Assembly (NCBI GenBank): GCA_049999725.1
Contig: JBNGIS010017732.1
Coordinates: 1-21,117, forward strand
Reading direction: 5' to 3'
Length of the DNA stretch: 21,117 nt
From: Haplomitrium mnioides
Taxonomy: Eukaryota > Marchantiophyta > Haplomitriopsida > Calobryales
Shown here: piece by piece, positions 1 to 8,816 of the stretch
Position numbering within the stretch: position 1 is the stretch's first letter
How the letters are laid out: the number at the start of each line of letters is the position of its first letter
The notes under the pieces: model-generated
Told to the model about the DNA's origin: nothing
What the model saw: only the letters and a program-made list of their open reading frames with translations
Databases searched by the model: none
Program-made: the position numbers and the translations under genes

Positions 1-59
1 AAATTGACTTTCACTCTATTATGGTTGCTGAAACGACCAAAAACAAACCCAAAAAACTC

Positions 60-200
60 ATGTACTTTTTGTTTTAAAAAATTAACCTCGTTTTTTTTAT
101 GTTTTTTGATATGAAAAATCACAAATTTTCCTCCAAAAAAAAAGTTCCTATTCTGAGTGGCCTGGTTCCAGTTCAAAGTAGCGACTGTTAACATCTCTAG
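60..200 (-). repeat. Dispersed repeat family, copy A (inverted)
   Basis: The best-conserved core is at 141-191. Its reverse complement aligns with cores at 14334-14384 (B) and 21064-21117 (D), and it has the same orientation as the core at 16940-16983 (C). The shared consensus contains CTACTTTGAACCAGGAAC followed by CTACTCAGAACAAGAACTTTTT, with scattered mismatches. Outward from the core, towards position 60, T/A-rich homopolymer runs give weaker similarity to B. The repeat lies just beyond the 3' end of the minus-strand pseudogene that stops at 248. It could be a terminal repeat of a DNA transposon or a fragment of a non-coding repeat; the true outer end is not visible. Confidence 0.6.
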
Positions 201-247
201 AGCTAAACTTTGAGTCTAAAAAAAAGAGCATTGATTAACTAAAAGTT

Positions 248-2002
248 TCAAAAGAGAAAAAAATCGCTACTTTTGTCGGACTCCAAGACAGATTTTTCTC
301 GCAATGATTTTATTTCTTTGCATGTTTCACAAACAATGAATCTATTGCATTTTGAAATTTTTACATTTGGAAATTGAGTTCTCCAATGTTTTGTAAAACC
401 CAAGAACCTAAGAATACAATGAGGATCTTTCTCTTTCAAATAAGTTGTGTAGTAGTCATAAACTTCCCATTTTGTGAAATTATCAAGCAAGTTATAAACT
501 TCGTGAGTGCGTATTCTCTCGCAGTGTCCCTGAAAAAAACTATCCATCTACTCATGTACGAAAACTCCTTTATCAGATAATTCTCTTTTTTCTAAAATGC
601 CTCTAGGATCTGCGTTTTTGAGATTTTGAATCCTTTGGATTTTATCATTCCCTACTGATAATATTAATTTGAAGGTTCTTCTATAGACAAATGTACCGCC
701 CAGCAGAGTAAATTGATTGTCAATATCAAGGTCTTTTCTTGGTATTCCCCACTATAGTGTGATATTTTGATTCTTCATGCTTTGTCAAAAGTATGTTTAT
801 CTCACAGTTTTGAAAAAATCTGTCTTGCACAATAACAAGCAATTATTTCAACAACATAAAGTTCTCTTCAATTTAGAAATTGACATTGGATTGAACTTTT
901 TCTTCACAAAAATCTTGTCATGATAGACTTTCCACAAAGAATTTTCATGCAAGATGTTTACTCGTTTGGGTTTTGGCCTATACAAAGAATTCTTATATAG
1001 TACTGGTTGATTCAATCCGTAGGAAAATCCAGCCATAGGAGATATTTCATTGTCTTGAAGTTCTTGATCATCATCATAAACATTGTTTGTTTCGTCGCAA
1101 AAAGTTTTCGAGAGATAAGATGCTTCTTAAGGATTGGGAGAATTGCACCATTCCAAAATGGAATCTTGATCAATATCTTTAACATTAGGAAATGTTTTTT
1201 TCGTAATATAATAGGTGCTCTTGGCAATAACTCCAACAAAATATTGATTGATTGAGACTCTTTACTAGAATTATTTCCCAAATTGTTGTCTGAAGACTCC
1301 TCTGAAACAATTTGGTTTGTTTCAGATTTCTCAATCTCATTGTGAGGTCCAACTTGAATTGAAATCACTCGTTGTTTGAGTGGTACTATCAGGGACAACA
1401 ATTCATCTCCAAATTGAAATCGTCTACAGATTGTATGCTTTTTATGTTTTGGAAAAACACCATTTGATCATAAATATCAAGGTCTCTTTTGGATGAGGAT
1501 GAAGAAAGGTCCACAACCGTTTGGAAATTTTGAGTTGAACATCTTTTTGTTGATATGTTAGAGTAGTCAAAAGAAAGATTCAACTTTGACCACTTGATCG
1601 GCAACAAAGATCTTGAGCATACAGAAGTTTGTTTCTTTCGATTCTCGGTGAGCACTGGGTTCTCTTTTTGATCCTTTGCGCACAATTTGTTCCCTCCTTA
1701 ATCCTATGCACACGATGGTTTCACTCCTTGACCCTATATGCGCATATGGTTCAATCTTTGATCTTATACGAGCATAGGGTTCACCTTCTTGATCTTCTCG
1801 GGTGGAGTTTTTTGATTCAAAAAAAGCCATGTTCTTCTTCAATATACTCGTCATCATACTTGACACTTTTGGTAGTCCATTGCTTACCTTCAAAGAACTG
1901 CCGTTTGAACAAGTCTCAAGCTCATTGTAAAAAAGTAACACTTTTCTATGAAGATGAATCTTGGAATTCTAACCTCTTCTTGCCTTTAAAAACTCCAGCC
2001 AT
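248..2002 (-). pseudogene. Degenerate protein-coding gene of unknown family with a CxxC motif
   Basis: Not identified. The likely start is the ATG at 2002-2000 (MAGVFKGKK), giving about 580 codons to the stop near 248. Coding-like sequence runs throughout but changes frame several times: a stop and shift occur near 1945, and further shifts near 1060-1080, 840 and 740. The last section (754 to 248) is open in one frame except for TAG at 550-548, flanked by VFVHE and MDSFFQ, where TGG-to-TAG would explain it. Visible features are an N-terminal third with ten-residue repeats (30-bp units at 1651-1800), an acidic stretch (DDDQE) near 1070, and a C-terminal basic motif KISKCNRFIVCETC, which could bind zinc if more ligands exist. 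A C-terminal 'K..RF..C..C' resembles, from memory only, uncharacterised transposase-like plant proteins; I would not assign it. It diverges from the plus-strand remnant at 2461 and shares a promoter with it. Confidence 0.5.
1651..1800 (-). repeat. 30-bp imperfect tandem repeat, five units, within the pseudogene
   Basis: Units fall exactly at 1651, 1681, 1711, 1741 and 1771. Each has a G/C-rich start, then GGTTC-like sequence and a TTGATC-like end. On the minus strand, in the pseudogene frame, each unit encodes about ten residues of the form EPYAxIxSxx. The period is a multiple of three and keeps the frame, which supports the minus strand having been coding. Confidence 0.8.
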
Positions 2003-2178
2003 TGATAAAGTCTACTAAAAATCACATATTTTAAGAAATTATTTTAGCAAATATTGTCAACCTTTTACGACCTACTTAAAATATGTGTGTTTTGAAGAAA
2101 ATTCCGTAAAACGATAAAATTAGAAACTTTTTGTGAAGAAAATGAAAAACAAATTGGAAAGATGAAAACAAGCAATGG

Positions 2179-2186
2179 TTTATATA
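2179..2186 (-). promoter_or_regulatory. TATA box facing the minus-strand pseudogene
   Basis: The minus strand reads AGTATATAAACC, a canonical plant TATA box. It lies about 180 bp upstream of the presumed ATG at 2002. No initiation site can be seen directly. Confidence 0.45.
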
Positions 2187-2203
2187 CTAATGTTCTTTTG
2201 CAC

Positions 2204-2209
2204 CACGTG
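2204..2209. promoter_or_regulatory. G-box (CACGTG)
   Basis: The palindrome CACGTG in the context ACCACGTGAAC lies between the two outward-facing TATA boxes. G-boxes are bound by plant bHLH and bZIP factors. A six-base match can occur by chance; its position in the promoter interval is what makes it notable. Confidence 0.4.
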
Positions 2210-2241
2210 AACTTACATGTCAAGAGCTTCGCAAATCATTT

Positions 2242-2253
2242 TTTGGCGGGAAA
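2242..2253. promoter_or_regulatory. E2F-type site
   Basis: TTTGGCGGGAAA is a full match to the plant E2F consensus TTTSSCGS with its flanking A-run. It is 22 bp upstream of the plus-strand TATA box and between both TATA boxes. E2F sites mark genes of DNA replication and S phase, which would suit the weak RPA-like reading of the downstream plus-strand remnant. Confidence 0.5.
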
Positions 2254-2274
2254 AGATATTTTTGGAAATTTAAG

Positions 2275-2280
2275 TATAAA
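2275..2280 (+). promoter_or_regulatory. TATA box facing the plus-strand remnant
   Basis: AAGTATAAAAGAAG is a good TATA box about 186 bp upstream of the ATG at 2461. The symmetry with the minus-strand TATA (about 180 bp from its ATG) supports a shared divergent promoter in the interval 2003-2460. Confidence 0.45.
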
Positions 2281-2460
2281 AGAAGCATCAATAGAAAGTT
2301 TTTTTCCATTATTGCGAGTTCACTTTCTAGTTTTTGTTTTCTTGTCATTGTTATTTTTGCAATTTCTTGTTATTTTGCCATTTTCAACTATTCGATTTTT
2401 GTGAACTTTTGCTCCTAAGATTTTTCAGCTCAAATTCTATAAGTTTTTACTTTCTGAAAA

Positions 2461-2661
2461 ATGGCATTATAGGTCAATGTTTCTAGACCTACTCAACCAA
2501 AGCCTTACAGGTATTTGGATGTTATCAAGGCTCTCAAACCTAAAAAAATTAAGCTGAGAATGGTTAGTTAACTGTGGATCTTTGAAAGACCTTGATCAAC
2601 AACTCTAAGAGTTAATGGTCATCATTTTATCACTCTTTTAATTGTTGATGTGACAAAGTGA
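2461..2661 (+). pseudogene. Remnant with faint similarity to an RPA1-like OB-fold N-terminus
   Basis: ATG at 2461 sits in a strong initiation context (GAAAAATGGCA). One frame stays readable for 66 codons with stops at 2470 (TAG), 2569 (TAA) and 2593 (TGA), ending at TGA 2659. The first three stops are one transition away from CAG, CAA and CGA. Readable pieces include YRYLDVIKALKPKKIKLRMV, LWIFERP and FITLLIVDVTK. The order 'L..I.P...I..R...LW' followed by 'LL.VD' resembles the first OB-fold of plant RPA1 or of RPA-like proteins carried by Helitrons. This is pattern recognition, not an alignment. The E2F site upstream fits a replication gene. It could equally be an unrelated transposon-borne protein. 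Confidence 0.35.
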
Positions 2662-2984
2662 TTTAGATATCACTTTTTATTTCTAATTATCTTGTAATAT
2701 GTGGATTATACATGTTGGACATGTGACTACTTTTAGTACCTAACGTCAAATATGATCATTCAATCATGATGTGCAATTCAAATAATGTGAAAGCAATTTT
2801 CTTAACCATAATAGTAATTGGTTGATCATTGCTTGCTTGATTAAGACATAGCAATTATTGTACAATCAGTAATTAAAATTAATTATCTCTACAACTACAT
2901 CTCACAATTCACTCATTAATTGAGCAATCACTTGCTGACTAAAAAATAATATTTTTCATAGATGTAGCTTAATTGGAATTTAAG
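2662..2984. other. AT-rich spacer or intron-like stretch
   Basis: Strongly AT-rich, with many short ATTAAT/CAATCA words and no sustained reading frame. It could be an intron or decayed coding sequence of the plus-strand remnant. I see no RNA gene or mobile-element terminus here. Confidence 0.3.
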
Positions 2985-3123
2985 TTTGTTGTTATGTAGT
3001 TGAAAAAAGCTCCAGAATTTTAATGACAAGAAAGAAGGATTTGGATACTTAGTAAAGCCTAATTGTTTTGCTAACAAGGACGCATATTCCATAATCTCTT
3101 TTAAATTTTTTAAATTTGTATGA
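2985..3123 (+). pseudogene. Short coding-like remnant, plus strand
   Basis: Reading from 2985, the frame holds KKAPEF after a TAG at 2997. A one-base shift at 3021 then gives NDKKEGFGYLVKPNCFANKD and further residues to TGA at 3121. The composition looks protein-like and the strand matches the remnants at 2461 and 3642. The opposite strand is also open from 3164 to 2928 (78 codons beginning MLPIWWQTL), so strand choice is unsure. No family recognised. Confidence 0.25.
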
Positions 3124-3543
3124 TAAAATGGAGGGCTTAGAGTCTGCCACCATATTGGCAACATGATATTTTGATTTTTGAAAGAATTAAAAATTTTTCA
3201 AAATTTTATACACTAATAAGATGTGCTCACATTGCCCATTATACCAAAAAAAAAAGAACGGAATTTTACTTTGGAAGTGGTACACATTTGAGATAATTTC
3301 AAGATGGTAACATCTTTTGACTACTAGTGGTTTATAATTTTTTTTTCTAATAACCAAATCAATTCAATGCATAAGACACTACATCAAATATGCAAATTGT
3401 CACAACATTGTTTTGTACTAATAGAGTGATCGTATAATCACTTTTTTCTATGTACAATAGTTATGTTGGTTTGTAAGACAAGGTAGAACAATCAACATGT
3501 TACTTTGGGTATATGGAGTATTTAATCCAAGAGAATGACTAGT

Positions 3544-3603
3544 CAATCACCAAGTCTCTTTAAAAGACAATCACCAAGTCTCTTTAAAAGGCAATCACTT
3601 GGT
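3544..3603. repeat. 24-bp tandem repeat, two full units plus a partial
   Basis: CAATCACCAAGTCTCTTTAA plus AAGA is repeated at 3544-3567 and, with one change, 3568-3591. A partial third unit (CAATCACTTGGTC) follows from 3592. No coding frame crosses it convincingly. Confidence 0.85.
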
Positions 3604-3641
3604 CACATTGTTTACTGAACACTCACAAGTTTGTTGTTTAA

Positions 3642-3854
3642 GTTTTTCTTTGTGGTTACTTTACCAATTTCTATCATGCTAATAAATTTTGGTTTTTCAA
3701 GTACAAACCCAATATAAGGGCTGAATATTGGCGGGAATTAATTAGCCTAGAGTCTCAAATGTGGAGTATTAGGTTTCACCACTCTATTTGTGTACAAACA
3801 AGAGAGTTGTACAAAATATTTGCCAACAAAGACTCGTCAAGGTTGTTTGCGTGA
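3642..3854 (+). pseudogene. Coding-like open segment, plus strand, unknown family
   Basis: An open frame runs from after a TAA at 3639 to tandem stops at 3852 and 3855, about 70 codons. From 3696 the content looks strongly protein-like (YKPNIRAEYWRELI, MWSIRFHHSICVQTRELYK, FANKDSSRLF). A pyrimidine-rich run with TTTTTCAAG just before 3702 could be a splice acceptor, making this an internal exon of the plus-strand gene. No start codon or family is recognised. It lies 1 kb downstream of the RPA-like remnant; whether they belong to one gene is inference. Confidence 0.35.
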
Positions 3855-4052
3855 TGATATGGTAAACTCCCTTACCAAAAACTGCTCAACCTAATGTTGG
3901 TTTGAAAATTATTTTTCCCAACCAAGAAATTTGGCCTTGATTTTTCTACTTGTTATTTCTTGTATGCATGGAGGAATATAGTAACTATTGAATTAAGTAA
4001 AAAAAATACAAACTCATTGCTTAACAAGTAATTACCATACTCATCAAGTCTT

Positions 4053-4127
4053 AGGGGTAAGAGGAAACCACCTAGACTTGCTCCAAGAAAGAGGACTTGC
4101 TCCAAGAAAGAGGACGTTAAGTTGTAG
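4053..4127 (+). pseudogene. Basic NLS / AT-hook-like coding remnant
   Basis: This frame reads RGKRKPPRLAPRKRTCSKKE and ends at TAG 4125. Clusters of K/R with GKRKPPR look like a nuclear localisation signal or a loose AT-hook. A 19-bp duplication lies inside it. It is the most distal of the plus-strand remnants and could be the decayed C-terminus of the same gene, or chance. No start is visible. Confidence 0.25.
4075..4112. repeat. 19-bp perfect tandem duplication
   Basis: GACTTGCTCCAAGAAAGAG occurs at 4075-4093 and again, identically, at 4094-4112. The period is not a multiple of three, so it breaks any frame across it. Confidence 0.9.
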
Positions 4128-4605
4128 CCATATTAAGAAAACAAATGTAGCTAAAATGCTCTAGACAACACCTTTCTCTGAAGTATATGGGGGGAGGAAG
4201 AAGAAAGAACTGAGAGACCAAAGAGCCCCAAAAGGAAAACAATAGTAGTGCTAGTACTAAAGCAACAAAAAGATTAGCAACATCCACCAAACAATAAGAT
4301 TGAGTAAACGGTAGAGGGATAGGCTACAAAAGAGATTGAGAGGTAGTTCAATTACTCAATGAAGAATTAAAGGTAAACAACTTGCTAGAACAATGAATAT
4401 ATTTTATTTGTAAATATAATCATAAGTTTTTTATATTGACAACTTTGTGACAAAAGCTTTGAAATTTGTACTTTTAAATTGTGAATGTGTTTGATAAATC
4501 ACACATAAATCTCCAAAATCAATTCAACTCTACTATTGGTGTTCAAATCTAAATTGCTAAATTTTCTTCGAATTCTTTCATACTTGAGCACTTTTCCACC
4601 TTTCT
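4128..4605. other. Spacer without recognisable gene
   Basis: A purine-rich part (about 4180-4370, AAGAAGAAAGAACTG) is followed by AT-rich sequence up to the LTR border. I see no gene, RNA or transposon end. Position 4606 is taken as the edge of the chromovirus 3' LTR. Confidence 0.4.
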
Positions 4606-4794
4606 TGTAAGAGAATCTCAAAGACCAAATCCAAATGAGTAAGAACTCATAGTGAACTCTAATAGAGTTCTTCAACCAAAAGCAACTCAAAGTCCAAAGC
4701 TAAGACCAAGAGTGCAAGCAAAAACCAAGCAACCAAAGAACCCAAGTGATTCAAGAGGAACTCCAGAATGAGGAGTGGGGCTAAGAAGCCCTTC

Positions 4795-4802
4795 TATTTA
4801 TA
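4795..4802 (-). promoter_or_regulatory. LTR-1 TATA box
   Basis: The minus strand reads GTATAAATAGAAGGGCTTC. The same place in LTR-3 (about 13702-13710) reads GTATAGATAGAAGGGCTTC. Conservation of position and downstream sequence between the LTRs makes this the best candidate for the element's own promoter; a second A/T-rich box lies near each LTR 5' end. Confidence 0.5.
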
Positions 4803-4862
4803 CAAGAGAAGAGGGTGTCATCTCTCTTTCTTTACATACAAGTCACTTCTAATTTCAGCCTT

Positions 4863-4950
4863 AAAGGTGACTCTCTACCAAAAGTGACTTCGAATGCAAG
4901 TAATCTAAAAGTGACTCTCCACCAAAAGTGACTTCAAAGACAAGTAATCC
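4863..4950. repeat. 44-bp tandem duplication in LTR-1 U3
   Basis: Units at 4863-4906 and 4907-4950 each read as AAAAGTGACTCTC...CCAAAAGTGACTTC...CAAGTAATC, with a few mismatches. Each unit carries two AAAAGTGACT words, and the same word recurs at 8944 after the insertion. Short repeats in U3 are often enhancer modules in plant retrotransposons; that role here is inferred. Confidence 0.75.
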
Positions 4951-4957
4951 AATCTTA

Positions 4958-4962
4958 ACCCT
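4958..4962. repeat. Target site duplication, left (ACCCT)
   Basis: ACCCT directly precedes the TG of the 3976-bp unit and recurs directly after its CA at 8939-8943. Five bases is the usual LTR-retrotransposon duplication length. Confidence 0.9.
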
Positions 4963-5082
4963 TGTTAAGGTCCAGGATGAGAGCCAAAGACGCATGCAAA
5001 GAGAGACAAAGGAAGACGAAATCGAGAAAAATGAAGAAAGCAAGCAAGCAAATGGCGGAATTGGCAAACAATGGACACTGTC

Positions 5083-5182
5083 NNNNNNNNNNNNNNNNNN
5101 NNNNNNNNNNNNNNNNNNNNNNNNNNNNNNNNNNNNNNNNNNNNNNNNNNNNNNNNNNNNNNNNNNNNNNNNNNNNNNNNNN
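5083..5182. other. Assembly gap (100 Ns)
   Basis: Exactly 100 Ns, the usual placeholder for a gap of unknown length. Aligning copy 2, the matching interval is about 17317-17397, so the true missing sequence is probably near 80 bp of ordinary LTR sequence. Any reading frame through the gap is meaningless. Confidence 0.95.
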
Positions 5183-5495
5183 AAGTAGCAAAGTTTCTTT
5201 AGGATCCAGAAATTACAATCGTAGGAATAGCACTTGTTTTTTGAATCACAGGTACCAATCAGGTCGAGAAATAGATCGGACAGCAACAACAACTCGAACA
5301 GTTCAGAATGGAGAGAAATGGAGAAAAAAAACGCCCAGCAAGAAGAAAAGAAAAGAAAAGAAGGCGTTGCTTGTACGTAAGATTTTGTATGTGTATATGT
5401 GTCTTGTAAAATGTGCGAATATATGTTTTTTGTGTTTGTGGAGTTTTGAGAAAAAAATTGTGTGGGTAAATTATGTGTTTAGTAAAGTATATTAA

Positions 5496-5526
5496 AATAT
5501 TAGTTAAATATTAACTAACTAATATT
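5496..5526. repeat. AT-rich perfect inverted repeat in solo LTR 1
   Basis: AATATTAGTTA (5496-5506) and TAACTAATATT (5516-5526) are exact 11-bp inverted arms around nine bases. The AT-rich counterpart in copy 2 (about 17705-17760) does not keep the perfect arms. Confidence 0.8.
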
Positions 5527-8500
5527 AAACCTAACCTACTAAGCCAAGCCAAACCAAAGAAAATGAAGGTAAGTGAAGGGCAAAGATCTCCTTTATCCAA
5601 AGAGGGAGGTTGAAATAGACCTTGGTGCGCATGGGAGGTTAGGGCTAGGGAATTAAAAAGGAAAAAAGAAAATTTCTTCGCTCTCTTTTTTGTGCGCGGC
5701 GGTGGTGGATCTTTCTTTGGGGGCGCGGTTCTTGGGGTTGGAGCAGTCTTGGAGATGAGATATACAAAAAGGTTGTGCGGAAGCTATTGTAGCCCGTATG
5801 TTCAAGAGTAGGGAACGAAAGAAAAATAATGCATGTGATTGAATATGGGAAAAAACCTCCACGCAACGCAGATGCGTACTCTGGGTGGACGATGAAAGGT
5901 TGAGGATGAACGAGGAGAGAGGAGGATAGAAGGGTAGCTAGAGTTAATGGTATGAATAGTAGCATGCAAGATGGGAAGTAAGGAAAGGAAGGCGGTTCTT
6001 TTTTTCAGCGTTGAGTGGAGACGACATCAAATCTGTTACGACATGGAAACATAAAAATATAAAATGGGAGACACAAGAAGAAGACAGATGGTTATCTCAT
6101 TCCAGCGCTGTAACCGGATAGAAAGGCTCCCATTTTTTCCTACGAATCGGGGGGGGGGAGATGCAGTAGTCAACAATCCGGAGATGAGGGAGATTTTTGA
6201 CGTCTAATGAAGTAAACAGTGCTCGAGGGTGCAAGAAGAAGACATTTCCATTCCTACCTATTGATGTGCTCTATCAAGGCTGATAGATGTGGAGTTTGGA
6301 ATCGACGAAAGGCTTGTTCGTGAAGGATTGATTCTGGTTTTCATTTCTCTATGTTGAAGATAGATCACCGATCCACGATCCAAACACATAACATGGGAGT
6401 AAAGACCTCTCGAGAAGGATTCGATTATGGTAGTCATTGATGGTAAATGTGGATTTGTTCTTCTCACAAGTAGATAGTGTTGATCGTCTGGTGGTTCAAG
6501 CGGGAGGACGTTGGTGTTGGATGCCTTACACAACAAGAAGTCTTAAAGAGGCCACACTTATCTGTAATCTTGGCACGGTTGGAAAAATGTTGTCATAGAG
6601 GTGAAGTTACTGCTCCAATCGGGCTACTGAGGAAATCGACGTAGGAAGGATCTCACGGCCGGCTCTGTGTTGATAGACTGAAGATGACAGCCCATTTCGC
6701 TTGCATGGCAAGAAAAAAAAAAAGGGAGACCAATCAGTAGCGGGTCCACCTAGGTGCTGAACGAGTTGAGAGGTGTTGAGCGACACTGGTGGGATGGTAT
6801 TTCATCTAGGAATGGAGAATCTGTCAGAAGAAGAATTGAAGATCGAAGGAACGTAATGAAGAAAGGGAGCCGTAATGCCAAGTGATAAGATCCAGGTGGT
6901 AGAATGAGAAAGGGGAAAGAGAAGTATCGAGTTGCGTGTGAAGGTAATAGTCGAAAATTGATAGAGAGGAATGTTCGAGGGTGAAGAGTGCACCGTTGAA
7001 TACAAAAAACGGGCATGATGTTTGCCCTTTATGCCCCGCAGTATGAATATGCTTTATGCCCTGACGTTTCATATAAAAACCAAAATTGATCAAAGGGAGG
7101 AAGTGGCTGATAATTACCTGCATGAAGGCGCTGCTCATGGTGTTGTTAGGAGGAAAGTCAAATGACACAACAAGTTAGCATTCATGGGTGGAAGCATCCA
7201 CTGATTTTGGCGTCATTTCGTGTCATAAATTTCAAGTAGCTCTTCAGGTCTGCATCCTTCACGCAGATCAGATTTGAACCGAGGGAGAGCCATCAGCGAG
7301 GAAGGACCATGGGTGATACTCGGGGTTGTAGAGAAGTGGCTGTCCATAGCAATTTGGTCATTGATGTGTGCTTTGAAATATTCAGCTGAGGTCAAACCAA
7401 TGGCATCTTGATTGATGACTGCTTGGCAAGATTTTAGAAGAAGATCTCTTTGTGGCGATAAGCATACTGAAGAATCATAGATAATTAGTGAAGGAGGTCC
7501 GACACTTCCCGATGGTAAGAAGGGTTCTGAAAGTATGACGAAGAACAAAAGGTACTTGGAGGGAGAGCTCAGAAGCTTGGGCTCTTGGTAAGGTGACACG
7601 TGGTAAGTATTCAAGTGAAGAAATAAATGACATGATTCTAGGGGAACTGATCACTTGGCCGGCAGCTGCCTACCCTGTTCGCTGGTTATAGCTCGGAGGA
7701 AGATGATGTCCTTATAGGGAGCAGGTCTCTCGCTATAGTGGAAAATGTCTAGTTCATTGTAATTATGATGTGAGAAGGTGTGAGGTAGAGTGGAAGATTT
7801 GGGTGTTGAAAAAGAGAGAGTTGGATGGAAAGTGAGAGAGAGGTGGGTAGTGATCCTCTCAATGGGAAGTATGCTAGTGACGGACGATAAAAGGTTGGAA
7901 TGTGAGTTAGAAGGCTTGGAGATAGTAGTGGAGTAAGGGTGTTGGTAATAAGCAAAGATTGGGACTTGATGAAGTGAAGAGAAGGAAACATAAAGCATGA
8001 AGTGACGATGGGTGATGGATGAGAAGAGAAGAAAGAGGAGTTTGGAGGAAAAGAAGGATAAAATCAACAGACTCATTTGAAGAAGATCTCCAAATACTAC
8101 AGTTTGGTTCATGGGTTCAAAGGCTCCTTCCCAAGGCTTGGACCCAGTTGGCTGGTAGCTAAGATGACAGAAAGTGAACCCCATACGTTTATTCTATATT
8201 TTGTTCGTGAGTACGGTGTGTGTTCTTTTATTTTATTTTTATTCTTTTACCAAACTATGTTATGTATTATGAATTGAGGCTGGAGTTGTGGCTGTCTTTC
8301 GTTGAGGGGACTGAGTCTAGAGAGAAGAGCAGGGGTTGCTCAAGACGGGATACATGAGAGAGTAGTGCTAGAGCAGAGAGTTCTTTTTGTCTATGATCGC
8401 ACAATCATATGATTTGAAATTGTGTTTGCATTGGTTCTTATTTAAATCATTTTTTTAATAAAGTGCTATTCTTAGTATTGCATAAGCTTGTGATTTCCTT

Positions 8501-8642
8501 TTCGCACCTGTCTTGGTCTATCTTGCATTGTCAAAACACCTAAAATCAGACACATTTGATTTATTTCAATTCTGTTATGAGATACTAGTTCTGAGCCAAA
8601 AGATAAGCCAGCATGCCATACATTGTTTGCAAGTTCTTAGCC

Positions 8643-8816
8643 GATCTTGGGGGAAGAAGCACCCTCACAATCCCTTGTGTCCTGGTGGATTTCACTACCA
8701 CCACGACCAAGAGTAACCCGAGATAGCCCGATCTTGGGGGAAGAAGCACCCTCACGATCCCTTATGTCCTGGTGGACTTCACTACCACAACGACCAAGAG
8801 TAATCCTAGATAGCTC
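8643..8816. repeat. 87-bp tandem repeat near the end of solo LTR 1
   Basis: Two units, 8643-8729 and 8730-8816, each start GATCTTGGGGGAAGAAGCAC and contain CCTGGTGGA and CACTACCAC, then a GAGATAGCCC-like end. They differ at few positions. The same two-unit block exists in copy 2 at 20644-20819, so the duplication predates the split of the copies. The period is a multiple of three, which creates an open frame with a 29-residue repeat; I do not regard it as coding. Confidence 0.9.

Larger units (their letters stand above)
4606..4962 (-). repeat. Chromovirus 3' LTR (LTR-1), distal part
   Basis: This aligns with LTR-3 (13501-13930) through shared blocks: CCAAATGAGTAA, AACTCTAATAGAGTT, GAAGCCCTTCTAT and the short ACTTC/AAAAGTGAC motifs. 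It starts with TG at 4606 after TTTCT. The remaining 78 bp of the LTR lie at 8944-9021 beyond a foreign insertion. It includes the likely promoter (TATA at 4795-4802) and a 44-bp duplication absent from LTR-3. Confidence 0.8.

Noticed and set aside
2003-2460. Geminivirus-like large intergenic region (divergent TATAs, G-box)
   Set aside because: No TAATATTAC stem-loop, no iteron array, and neither flanking pseudogene resembles a geminiviral protein.
3727-3738. Second E2F-like match (TATTGGCGGGAATT)
   Set aside because: It lies inside the open coding-like segment 3642-3854, where it encodes EYWREL, and lacks a nearby TATA box; likely coincidental.
4861-5495. Open frames running through the N gap on both strands
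   Set aside because: They exist only because Ns do not encode stops; they also cross the LTR-1/solo-LTR border.
7651-8184. 177-codon minus-strand open frame, and others of 60-140 codons, inside solo LTR 1
   Set aside because: Low-complexity S/F/L/H-rich products caused by purine skew, no domain motif, and not preserved at the corresponding place in solo LTR 2.
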